From Eucommia ulmoides (Eukaryota > Streptophyta > Magnoliopsida > Garryales > Eucommiaceae), in contig CM028327.1 in NCBI GenBank assembly GCA_016647705.1, forward strand, positions 40,821,017 to 40,885,016: a DNA stretch of 64,000 bases, read 5' to 3'. The position numbers were made by a program, and so were the translations under genes. Below the pieces are notes generated by a model, which saw only the letters and a list, made by a program, of their open reading frames with translations, ran no database searches and was not told the DNA's origin. The first letter of the stretch is position 1. Every line of letters begins with the position of its first letter. Below, in pieces: positions 36,154-47,252 of this stretch.

Positions 36154-39100
36154 TCATCTCTTTGAGAAATTATGTCGTTTAGGTTGAAGCGACGTTGTCA
36201 TAGCCCTGAGCCGGTTTGTTATCTCTGTGAATGAAGGTCTTTCTGTAGGGTTACCTGACCAGCATTCTTCCATCAATTTTCTCCAATCTGGATTGCAATT
36301 TTCAGGTATAGTCGGCCTAAGTTTGTTACTCAAAATCCCACCTTCATGAAGAAAAAAAAAGACGAAAAATAAAATAAAAATTTTTAATTTAAAAAAAAAA
36401 AAAAAAAAAAAAGGGAAAGATGAAGAAATAGATAATTTTTTAACCTATAATGGCACCACAATGCATATTTGCATATGGCTCCTCGCCGGTCAAGATCTCC
36501 CACAGTGCAATGCCGAAGGAGAATACATCAACCTGTTGAATTTCAAGCATACTTTCAGTCTTTCGAGTTTTTAAGGCACTGTTTGGTAACGCTTAAAAAA
36601 TGGTTTAAAATAGAAGCAATATTTATTTTTCACTTTAAAAAAGTACTAAGAATCAAGAGGTTTTTATATGAATAACAGTAGATATCATCATCTCTACGTT
36701 ATCAAACACAATTTCGATTTTAAATCTTTACTTTTATGTAAGTTTTTTTTTTTTTTTTCAATTGACTTTTTCTAATATAAAAGTATTTAAAAAAAATGTT
36801 ACCAAACAGTACTTAATTTTTTCAAAAAAGGTGCAAAATAACGAATAGCCATATTTCCTTTACCTTCTCAGAAACCCGACCACTGTTACCAGTCAACAAC
36901 TCCGGTGCCATATATGGAAGAGTTCCTCTTACGCCACCCGAAATGAGCGTGTTATGCTTTATCCTCGACAACCCTAAATCACCAACCTGGAAAAAAAAAA
37001 AAAAAAAAAACTATTCATTTTCTTTCTTCGAGAAACTAAGAAGCACAAATTTAAGTAGAAACTGATAATTATTGTTGCGTTTAAAGCTTGATAATTACCT
37101 TGCATATTGGTCTCTGTGGATCTCGTAGGTTTACGAGCAAGTTGTCGCATTTCAAATCAAAATGTACGATGTTTTTCATATGCAAGTATTCCATGCCAAA
37201 AGCAGCGTCTAACGCAATCAAAAGCTTCTTTCTCCTGTCAAGTGTACTGCAGAAAAATAAAGTGTTAGTTTACATGTTTTTAATTCTTGCAACCAAACAC
37301 TAAATTATAACAATTCATGAATTGAGTAATTCAAAAAATAATTCAATTTGCGAATTGAAGACAACCAAACAGACCCTTAGGATTGCACAAAAAGGACCGA
37401 TAAACTTACTGTTCTTTGCTTAAGAGGACATGGCGTAATGAGCCATTAACCATGTATTCGGTTACAGTAGCCAATGTTCCGCCAGGTCCATCAGGAACTA
37501 CCCCATAAAAGGCTAAAACGTTTGGGTGGTGAAGTTTCGACAAGATATTCGCCTCTCTCCAGAAATCTTTGATCTGTTAAAATAAGTTGAATTTGATGAA
37601 AAAATTGAAGTACTTTTGCTAGACGTTTCAAGCATTGTGAAAGATAACTAAGACTGTGTTTGGCAGAGGTATTTGAAGACCGAATTTGACTTTACAAAAT
37701 TTTCTTGAAAAAAAATTGAGTACGAATGTTAAGAGCCTGCTCAGTTTCATTTTCGAAAACAGTTTTTGAAATTTGGGAACAGTTGTTTGGTTTGATTTAG
37801 AAAAAAGAGAATATTTATTAATAATGTGTTTAAAAATTGAGAACGCCGCCTTAGAAATCACCTCTTTTTTTTCAAATCAGCGTAAACGCATTCTAAAAAT
37901 TTTGGAACCTACCAAACGCTCCTTCTCCGCCGGCCCCCCTGCAAAACAACTCTTTCTTATTCTCTTGATAGCGACATCCGTTCCTCGCCACTTCCCGTGA
38001 TAAACAGTTCCATACGTGCCAGATCCCAACTCCTGTTGTTCTTCAAGATCCACGTTTTTAATGATCTGGCATATGTAATTTCTTAACCATTCAGTTAAAA
38101 GAAGCAAGCAAGAAGAAGAAGAGCATTGGATCATATATAGTTTAGAATCTTTAGATAAAAGGAAACCTGCAAGTTATTAAAATCTGCTTCCATTTCAGCT
38201 ATACAAACTTCGGGAGTGGCAGCCTCTTCCTTACCGTTTCCATCGACTTCAGCAATCTACAAAAAAGCATAAGTATTACTCGAACCATTTCGAGGAAAAA
38301 TAAAAATATTTATTTTGGGTTTTTTAATTTTTTTCAGTTGAAATTAACTATATAATCGAATACAAATTCAACTGAATAGCTTCAATCTAATTGATGTTGA
38401 CTGAAGGAGTAAAAACGTTTTCGAAGGAGTAAATAATAAAAAAGAAAAAATAAGGATAAAAAATTACACGCGAATTTTTTCAAGGACAATCTAATAATTT
38501 CACCCTAAAAAAAATAGGACTAGAAAATAACCAAAAAAAATGGCAAGGATAAAAATTGTAAGTTTTTAGTCTTTACCAAATTTATTTTTTAGCCCTTACC
38601 GATATTTTAGTCGAATTTCACTATGATACCAGATATAAATTCAACATCTAAATAGTATCAATTTAGTTAATATTAACTAAAGGATTAAAACCTTATTCGA
38701 AGGACTAAATAGTAAAGAAGAAGGAAATGAGGATAAAAAATTATAGATGAATTACTTCAAGACAATCTAATAATTTTTCCCTGAAAAATAAACGGAAAAA
38801 TAGCAAGGATAAAAAATTGTAAGTTTTTAGTCCTTACCAAACTTATTTTTTAACCCTTCATAGTATTTTAGTTGAATTTAACTATGATATCAAGTACAAA
38901 TTTAACATCTAAATACAATCAATCTAGTTAATATCAACTGAGGAGTAAAAACTTATTCGAAAGACTTAAAAAAATAAAGAAGAAAAATCAAGGATAAAAA
39001 ATTATGAGTGAATTATTTCAAGAACAGACTAATAATTTTCCCCCTAAAAAAGATTGACTGAAAAATGACCAATTTAAAAAAACGAGGATGAAAATTGCAA

Positions 39101-41632
39101 GTAAATTATTTGAAGGACAATCTAATAAAAAAAATTACCTCCACGTTAAATTCTTTGGATATACTGCTTCCGGTTTCTGATTCCGTTTCCGATCCTTTAG
39201 GCGATGTACTTCCGTCACTGGTTCCATCGTGTACGTAAGGAACGATTTTCGAGGACGATGCGACATCATGGGGCACGATATGAGTCACATCTTCAACATT
39301 AAATGTCGACTTTTGCAAGCTGACGTGTTTTCGATCACCCGATTGTCGAATTTCGACAAAATTCGAGCCTTTCGAGGTCGGTTTTACCTCGGTTTCAACC
39401 TTGTTAGAAATTTTTCTACCCAAGATAGCAGTGATCGAAGAAGGAAGAGACAAATCAATCATGTGACGGTCGTTTTCATGCCAATCCAAGCTCAAACACG
39501 ATTCGTATTCAGCAAACGGGATCGCATTACCCTGATTCGTGAAGAATGGTTCAAACCCAACCATTCCAGGAGATTGATCCGCCGCATTGTTTAAAGAAGA
39601 TTTTCGAGCTTCACGTTCTTGCTCAACGATTCGAACACCGGATCTCGAATTTTCACAAGATCGAATATTCGCATTGGCCTTAATATCTTCATCTCCTTCG
39701 CGATCGTTAGATTCTTTCTTCCCCATCCAATTTATCGTAGTTTTCCCCCAGTCGATGTATTCCATGCTTTGGTCGTTGTTCATAGTGAACTTGAGCATAT
39801 TTACACTTTTCCCCCCCTTCTGATATTTCTCATCACCCGTCTCTAGCTTTTGCATTACCAGATCTTGCGACAAACCCGACATTGTTGTGTCAAGCTGCAA
39901 CTGTGCATCACTTGACTGTTCATGACAATCCTCAATTGGAATGTCCGATCCAGAAAAATGATCGTTTTTCTTCTCGGAAAATGTCGATTTCGTCGAAAAA
40001 TACGTGAAACAGTTATGCACGGGCCTGTCATTAGCAAAATCGCCATAAAGAGGTAGAGGAGGAAACTCGCTACCCTGGACATGATTTTGAGGATACAAAT
40101 CATGACCCAATTCCAGTTCCGCAAAAAAATTGTTCTGATTTTGATAATTCATCGCGGGGACATTATTGACAGGGTTACTATAGTAATATCCCGTGGCGTC
40201 AAAATATGGATTTTTGTATTCGCGTTGATTGTTGGTGTACATAAAATTACCTCCAAACGGGTGATCGTCGTACATTTGTAGATTTGGATTATCGGGACTA
40301 TCCAATTCGTGAATTTTCAATTGGCTTGGACTTGGCAGGCTCTCCCTGCTTGAGCTCATACCATTAGGAGCGTTCATGTAGTGATAATCGCCCTCGTTTG
40401 GCTGCAAATTTTTGCCTTCGAAAGAAGAAGATGAGCCGCCATCAGATTCGTTCAGAGAGATGAGAAATATTCTTAGCCTCTGTGAAAATTTGTCCAAGTC
40501 ACGAAACTCTTCAATCATGAGGTGAAGATCGTTGTCTGACGATACAGTGATAAGCGCATCTAGATCTTCGCCGGGGAGCTGGTACCTGTGATCATAGATA
40601 AAATTTAAATTTAATGATATGCTCAAAATAGTGGTGCTAATAGTCAATAATTTCGATTTTTCATGATTTTAATTATTGTTTTATTGATTACACCATTTAT
40701 TTCATTATTTCAGAGAATTACACTAAAAGGGGCAAAATTGACAAAATCAAAATAAGTTTTTAAAAAAAAAAAAATCTTCTCGAAGTGAAATTACATCAAT
40801 AAAACTTCAGTTTTTAAAAAATATACCCCAAACAACGAATTTACAAAGTGGAGGAATTTCAAAATTCAAAATTTTGAAATCTTGTCATTTTTAAATTTCT
40901 ACGAATTTACCAAATTCTTTAGCACGCTAACAGTTAGCATGGATATGCATATGTACAGAACCTGATCGTATGGAGTTGGTTGCAAATCGCGCAAGTCTTC
41001 TTCATGAGTTCAGAAAACGTCGCGTTTCTCCTGATTGACATGATCCTCGTCTCTCCACCTATGTATCGAAGCTTCCCGTCGGACGGCCTTGGTATTATCT
41101 TGCCTCCAAAACTGCATAAACACTTGACCTTTCCGGATGAAGAACCGTCTGAAACGCCCAAACCGTAATGTGGCTGTTGCGAACTCGGAGAATCCGACGA
41201 ATGAAGGGGCGGACCAGTCGGACTAAACACGATCTCGAAAGATTTTTTTCTCGGTTGGATATCATTATTGAACCTGTAATCTCTGTGGTTTCGGATTTCA
41301 GGGGCAAAATCATAATTTTTTTGAACCTGATAGAATTCGGAAACTTCGGGGGCGTTATCGGAATCTCGCCTTCGGATACCGAGAATACGGCTGAGATCTT
41401 CGTAAACAAGCTCATGATTCTGACCAACGATGAAACCAACCCCGTTCTTCATCTGCTCGTCCATGTCTGCTGATGCCGCTCTGTGCGAGACGCGCTCTCG
41501 GAGGAAATCGGCAGAGAATTCTTCGCCGGTCTGAACTGAGATGTCGCGATACGATTCGTCCGCTCGGTTGAGGTTGTTGGATGTACCGTTGTTGAAACGC
41601 GGGCGTGAAGTACGAGGTCTTTCACCGGGCAT
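36154..41632 (-). CDS. PB1-domain Raf-like MAPKKK, B4 subgroup, 1023 aa
   Basis: Protein Ser/Thr kinase. B4 Raf-like kinases act in the cytosol in osmotic-stress and ABA signalling, where they phosphorylate SnRK2 kinases (family knowledge). Coding exons: 41632-40962, 40585-39139, 38256-38167, 38065-37913, 37573-37410, 37246-37099, 36986-36864, 36532-36445, 36341-36154; all introns are GT-AG and the phases join without a stop. An N-terminal [17 protein letters not shown] motif typical of the subgroup is at 32-48. PB1 covers about 169-268 with the acidic PGEDLDAL part at 228-235. The kinase domain covers about 743-1010: glycine loop GSGTYGTV (750-757), VAIK lysine 770, alpha-C Glu 794, HFDLKCDN with Asp 872 and Asn 877, DLG at 894-896 in place of DFG, APE at 918-920. 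The catalytic residues are all present. Length fits the shorter B4 members. The start ATG is the first in frame after the inferred 5' UTR intron. Confidence 0.95.
36575..36813. mobile_element. Short Tourist-like MITE in intron 8 of the kinase gene
   Basis: Inverted ends GGCACTGTTTGGTAACG (left) and complement AGTACTGTTTGGTAACA (right) are flanked by TAA at 36572-36574 and 36814-36816. The element is 239 bp and non-coding. Confidence 0.75.
38340..39135 (-). repeat. Tandem repeat of about 270 bp filling intron 3
   Basis: Lines such as 'aaggataaaaaatta', 'aaggacaatctaataat', 'gtaagtttttagtccttacc' and 'actgaaggagtaaaaac' recur at about 38390, 38660 and 38920, with a shorter fourth piece near 39060. 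The array makes this the longest coding-region intron (882 nt). Confidence 0.8.
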
Positions 41633-42198
41633 GGTCTTACAAGTATGTGGAGCTGAACATGAACAACACAGGCATATGTTTGAATATTAGGATTTTATAT
41701 TGATAGCAATGTAGAGGTTGAGAGAAACAGCGGGGAAAAGAAAAAAAAAGGGTTGAATTCAAATAGAAATGATTGTAATAAAGAGATTGTGCCCAAAAAG
41801 AAAAGTCAAATTCAACTGGAAAATATTTCGCCGTAATTCTCTCTCTCAGAAGCATTTTATCAAACACTTTCCGCGCATGTAGCCATCAAACACTGGCCTT
41901 TAACAAACTTCAACATTTACGAAAAAGAAAACGAGGATGATCAATCAAATCATGAAACGAATCACATTTTCACAAATTTGAAAACAACCAACATTGTTAT
42001 ATATGTTCGTGACATTAAAATTGCTGAATCATTGAAAGATGAGAAATGGGTTCACTTCAAAAACATACTTGAAAAAGTTTTTTCAAAGAACACCATAAGA
42101 AAAGGAGATAGATTACATGAGATAGATGAAGAGCTGCGGGAGGTTACCTGTTTGTCTGAATGGTGGATTATTCTGATTTTCAGCTCCAAATGCTGCAT
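41449..42198 (-). promoter_or_regulatory. Upstream ORF overlapping the kinase start codon
   Basis: The first ATG in the inferred leader (42198-42196) opens 17 codons before the 5' UTR intron. It continues after splicing out of frame with the kinase and stops at a TGA (41451-41449) inside the kinase coding sequence. Translation of this frame would lower initiation at the kinase ATG. It depends on the intron being spliced as predicted and on transcription starting upstream of 42198. Confidence 0.45.
41653..42147 (-). other. 5' UTR intron of the kinase gene
   Basis: Donor CAG/GTAACC at 42148/42147 and acceptor TTCAG/CTCC at 41653/41652 with a pyrimidine-rich tract before it. It places the ATG 20 nt into the second exon. 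Inferred from splice signals only. Confidence 0.6.
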
Positions 42199-42420
42199 TT
42201 TTGAGCAAGAATTGAAGCGGTCAACGAGAGTTTGTGATTGAATTTGGGGTTCTTGTTTGTGAGGTTGAGAGAGAGTGAAATAGAGAGAGTTTGCCTAAAA
42301 TAGCAAGGAAAGAGAGAGGGGTTTGCTTAAAATAGCGCGGGATCGGTAAGGAGTGGAGAGGACCGTTTTCTGTTAATCAGCCACAAGTTCTTGAATCTCT
42401 ATCAGTTTGTGTAAAAGGAA
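42149..42420 (-). promoter_or_regulatory. 5' UTR and core promoter region of the kinase gene
   Basis: On the minus strand, CT-rich patches (CCCCTCTCTCTTTCC, CTCTCTCTATTTCACTCTCTCTC) occupy 42255-42330. They resemble plant Y-patch promoters. No clear TATA box is seen; two GCTATTTTA lines at 42297 and 42335 are the nearest candidates. Confidence 0.4.
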
Positions 42421-44453
42421 TAATTACACAATGTGGCCTAAACTTTTTATTTAGTTTCCCTTTGGTCCCTATTATTTTATTTTCATTAATGAATACCCTA
42501 AATCTAAAAATCATTTTAGTTTTGTTGCTAAGATTAATTGTCTTATCCGATTATTAAAATATTATCTCTACACTATCGGAGAGGCATTTTTCGAGTTTTT
42601 TACTTTTGAATAAAAAAAAATTAAAATTTAAGTGAACAGTCTACAAAAAATAAAATTTTAGTTCATGCAATACACATAATACAGTAATTTTTCATAATTC
42701 CAAATTTATTGTCAAAAATCTGAAAATCAAAGTACGTTATAAAAGTTATTGTAATTTTACTGTAGCGAGTAGATTGTATAAGTTAAAATTTTAATTTTGT
42801 GGACTTTCAACAAAAAATCTATATATATATATTTTTTTTAAATAATTTTTCTTATTTTGAAAATTAGTTTAAAAAAATATTATCATATTGTGCCAAATTA
42901 ATTAGTAATTGGTTTAAACTCAAGTACAATAGTTTTTTTTTCCAAAAAAACAATTATTTGTTTTTTGGGTAAATTAAAATTTAAAAATAATCGTGTTCAA
43001 TTTTCAGTTTTTTAATAAAATTTTAATTTAAAAAAAAAAAAGACAATTTAAATCAAATATAAATCTTTATTGTTTTATCCTATTAAAGGGTTACCAGAAT
43101 CAACCAAATATTGAGCCTTGTTTGTGGAAAAAAAAACAGTGTGGAATTGACATTGTTACCTTTGCGTAAATTACGTAAATTAGGGATAATTATAATGGAA
43201 ACTTCAATCAATCTAATTCTTTTGCGCCATCAATTTCTCTCTCTCTCTCTCCTCAATTACGCCTAGACTTTCACAACCCCTCTCTCTCCAACTCAGCCAT
43301 TTGCATAAACTAAATGCATAAAAATACCCATTAATAATAGTTTGACTACTAATACTTTAATCATTCTAGTCAAATACATTTGATATTAGATTTTAATTAT
43401 AATTTATTCCCTTATATTTTAATCTTATTTTATTTTAATCCATCCATTTTAAAACTCTAGATATCATCCCTTCCTACTCATGACTAATGAAAAATGTTAT
43501 ATTTTATTTGACAAAATAATAAATAACTTGATTGTCGTAATAAAGGAAAAATCTAATATTATCTCTCTGTTTAACTCTCTTTCTCTCTCTATTTTTATTT
43601 TCCTTTTGCATTAAACACAAAATAGAATAAAAATAGATGAAATGTTTAGTTTTACTTCATATTTAAAATTTTATGTTATTTAAAAAAAAAAAAAAAAAAA
43701 GAAAAAAATTCAATCTATTATAAGTATAATGGAGTAAAGTGCACATTTCTAAAGTATAAGTATTGGTGCACAAAACTTGCCCACAGATGAATAAGGTGCA
43801 TTGGCCGGGCTGATTGACAAATTCTATTCGAGCGGGGTGGAAGGGAACATAACTCTTCCCAATGCGCGTGACTTGTCCACTGCGAACCTGCAGAAATATT
43901 TGTTAAGCTAATCTTCAGCGAAGTCTACCAGGTGTGAGAATAAGTTATTTAGTCCAGACAAGTAAAGAGTTTAGGAATGTAATAGATGTGTTACGTGAAC
44001 CTTTGAGGCAATACAATATTTATAGAGGAGAAGGGGAAATTTGGGATAACCCAAAAACAGGTGAAGCATGAGGATTAGGATTTTAACTAAAATAGGTTAA
44101 GGTCTAATCCGGTATCATTAAACCATGATTAGAGAAAAAATGAGGTGAGCCCATGGTTCGACTCCCACAGGGCTACGTGCACAACAGTTATTGGACCTGC
44201 GAAGGCCCAATGAACAATGCCCAATTGGGCCGATAAAAGAGGTGGTTGTCCTTCTAAGGAGAGAAGTAGAGAGGTGCCGATAGCTCGTCTAATTGGATGG
44301 AATGGAATGGGGATGGAATTGAATGGGAAAATAAATTAAATAAGAGAATGAATGAAATGGATTTACCAATGGAATCTAATTCTCTCATTTGGTTGTTATT
44401 GTATGCTTCCAAGAATAAAATAGAATAATGTTCTTTTAGTTAATTGTGAGATC
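42421..44453. other. Intergenic DNA, mostly unassigned
   Basis: AT-rich. A less AT-rich stretch at 43780-44285 has no open frame; it contains GGTTCGACTCC at 44155-44165, identical in form to a Pol III B box but without a convincing A box upstream. From 44290 a GGATGGAATGGAATGG line looks like a decayed relative of the MITEs in this window. Confidence 0.4.
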
Positions 44454-44790
44454 AAATTTGTAAGACCCCGACCTTTCTGACATGCGCATAGTTTAAGGCG
44501 CATGTTAAACTATTTTGGAAATAACGAGGTATATGGTGCTAATTACAACTTAATTGTAAATTTGAGGGGTTAATTCGTAAATTTTCAAAATTTTGAGTAT
44601 TTAAGTGGGTTTAATTACTAAATTATCTAAATCAGCGGGGAGGTTTGTACAAATTATATATTAATAAAATTATATTAATATAATAACATTTTATATTATA
44701 AAATGTATACATATATGTGTGTTAATGGCGGTGACGGAACGAACGGTGAGGGTAAGGCCACTTGGTCGGCCTTGTGATCACGTATACACA

Positions 44791-44831
<41 letters not shown>

Positions 44832-45430
44832 GACGGGAGAAGGGTCAAGAAGCGATCAGACAAAATCGAAGAGAGAAAAAGAGAAAGAGAAAAAGAGGAA
44901 GAAAAGAAAGAAGTCGGGTCCGGCAGTGGGTGATCGTCGTCAGTCGTCCGGTGAGTGTTCGGTAATGTGTTTTGACTCGTCATCAGTTGTGTTGTGTGTG
45001 TTGTGTGTGCTTGTTATAAGAATTTGGTCGCCGGTGGTGTGGGTTTTGATCATTGTCGGCAGTGGAAAGTTAGAGAAAGAGAGATGTCGGTTGTGCGGGT
45101 GGGTGGACTGTATGGGGGGTTTAGCCTTGCAGGTGTGCTCTGTTTTGAGCTAGTGTATGTGTGTGTGAACGTGTTTGTGTGCATGTAGGTGTGTATGATG
45201 AGTGTAGTCAGTAGGTGATCGGCAGGGGTGGTCGTGGCATGAGTTTGGTCCGACAGTGGTGAAAGTAGGAGAGTTGGGTGAAGCCGGTGGTGGTTTTGCG
45301 TGGGTATGAGTGTTGTTGTGTGGGGTGAGTGTTCGTGTGCAGGTGGTGGTTGTCGGCATTGGCAAGGTGAGGAGAGAGAGAGAGTGACGGCTGAAAGACC
45401 CAAAACAGAGCAAAGAGGAAGACGATCGCC

Positions 45431-45570
45431 CGCCTAGGTGGTGACAGCTTCACCTAGGCAGTGGAACATCAGGAACCCAATCTGCAACGTGTTCGCCTAG
45501 GCGGTGGGAATTCAGGGAGGTTCTGTCACGTGTTCGCCTAGGCGGTGACTTCTTCGCATAGGCGGTGGGG
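45431..45570 (+). repeat. CGCCTAGGCG palindrome cluster in LTR C
   Basis: Five near-copies of the 10-bp palindrome, two of them perfect (45494-45503 and 45535-45544), each followed by GTG. Confidence 0.85.
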
Positions 45571-45955
45571 GAGCAGTGTGCAGACAAGGAAATGAAGGAA
45601 AATTGTTTTAGGGGATCGACAACCGTCTCGAGCGGGTAAGGTTTCTCGTTAATTTTTATGATTGATAACTTAGTTCTCTAGCTGTAAAATATTGAAATGA
45701 TGATAAAAATAATGGGATCGTGCAGATAAATAGAGATTATATAGTAAATCGTAACGGAGCGGTAACTAGTCAACAAAGTTATATTTTCATAATAAAGCGT
45801 GGGGAGTAGGACATTACAGAAATTAGGTTTTGCATGACATAATTAGGTTGTTTTTACATTAAATATTAATTTAGGGCCTGTCACAAATAGGTTCACAATT
45901 TCCAGTAGATCGGTAGCGGAGAGTTGGTGGAGCTTTTGAAAGCAGATTATCAGGT

Positions 45956-46938
45956 GAGTGTACTGTCTTCTTGCCAAACTATTTATGTGTGTGTGTGTGT
46001 GTAAAATGAATTTTACTTGACTTGGATGATTTTAAAATCACGTGGATTAAGCAGGTTTTGGGTGCGTTGGGGAAGAAAAATGGATTTTTGGTCAGTTGTG
46101 TTGGTTTTGTTTAAAGAAAAGAAATTGAAAAATGGTTCGTTAACTGGGTGATTTTAAAAGAGAGTGGAAAAATATCTGGTTTTCTAATAATGCTTGGTTT
46201 TCTAAAACCAAGGGTGGAAAAATGGTTTTTACTAAATGGGTGGTACTTTTAAGAAGAGAAAGAAAAACATGGTTTGAAAATTCTCGAGAAAGAAAAACAT
46301 GGTTTGAAAATTCTCCCCGTCAAGGGTGTGGTTTGAATAAATGTGATTTTTGAAAATTCTCCCCAAAAGGAGTGTGGTTTATATTCTCCCCATAAGAGGT
46401 GTGGATTTTTAGACGAAATTGTTGATTTGGACGATACCATGGTTTTCTCCCCGTAAGGAGTGTGGATTATTTTTCCCCGAAAGGGGTGTAGATTTCTTCC
46501 CATGGGATGTGGATAGTTCTCCCCGTAAGGGCTGTGGATTATATTTATCCCCAAAAGGGGTGTGAATATTTCGTAGGAAGGCATTCTTACGGATGTTACG
46601 GTACCGTTGTAACTCCCGATCGTGAGGTTAAACAATCACTATGGCTAGCCAGTGTGTGTTGTGGTAGAGTGGTGTTTTGAGATGTGGTGTCTTACTTAAA
46701 ATTGGTGATTTATTAGATATGGTGATTGGTATGATTTTATACTGAATGGGTTTCGAATGGAACTTATATATATATCTTGATTTATTTTCACTGCTGATAG
46801 TATGGAGAAATATTTATACTATGGTGATTTTTATTTGACATATGATGTTTGTAGACTTACGTTTAATCCACTGAAATGTTGTATTATCTAGAATGTATTA
46901 TTATTTTAAAATATTTTTACTAAGAATGCAGTACACTC
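45956..46938 (+). repeat. Inverted-repeat-bounded cassette in LTR C
   Basis: Left GAGTGTACTGTCTTCTT (45956-45972) and right AAGAATGCAGTACACTC (46922-46938) pair as an inverted repeat. The core is at 46600-46632 with AACTCCCGATCGTGAGG. The minisatellite here is a 20-30-bp 'ctccccgtaaggggtgtggatt' unit (46310-46570). CAG/GTGAGT at the left edge and CTCGCAG/GT at the right edge also look like splice signals. Confidence 0.8.
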
Positions 46939-47252
46939 GCAGGTGAAATAGTTAGGAGTCGGTCGGTCCCCTACTGGCGCTAGATAGAGTTATGTGAGTC
47001 AGGCAATGGAATCATATGAGGAAAAATTTTGAGACGAGCTGTTCGAGGTGAACCTAGAGAGGTTCATGAGATTTGTTTCGTGGTTCTTATTTTGGGACGG
47101 GTGTATTCCTGTAGTATGAAATTACGTATATGTTGTATAGATGAAATTTTGTATATCGTCGTTTTATGGTTAGTTAGGCGATCAGGTGATGTCTTCTCGA
47201 CGTCGCGCCGGCCCCACGGTGACGGGTGTTCGGGGTAGAGTGTGACAAAATT

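Larger units (their letters stand above)
44454..47252 (+). mobile_element. Solo LTR C (2789 bp) with perfect AAATT target duplication
   Basis: The unit 44459-47247 starts TGTAAGACCCCGACC and ends GGGGTAGAGTGTGACA, flanked by AAATT (44454-44458 and 47248-47252). There is no PBS or coding region, so it is read as one LTR left by LTR-LTR recombination. A (TA)n tract at 44794-44829 marks a likely TATA region about 340 bp in. A CGCCTAGGCG palindrome cluster lies at 45431-45570 and a cassette at 45956-46938. A GT-rich stretch (44980-45360) makes spurious long frames on both strands. Confidence 0.88.

Noticed and set aside
39229..39823. Plus-strand frames of 78-121 codons within the kinase exons
   Set aside because: They are antisense shadows of the long kinase exon 40585-39139, whose minus-strand frame carries clear PB1 and linker sequence.
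44155..44165. Possible SINE or tRNA-like Pol III promoter (GGTTCGACTCC)
   Set aside because: The B-box form is exact but I find no A box at the right distance, no terminator or A-tail and no target duplication.
43780..44285. Possible gene remnant in the GC-richer stretch
   Set aside because: No frame beyond random length and no recognisable protein line on either strand.
45050..45453. Frames of 75-117 codons on both strands of solo LTR C
   Set aside because: GT-rich LTR DNA open in several frames at once, without codon bias or homology.
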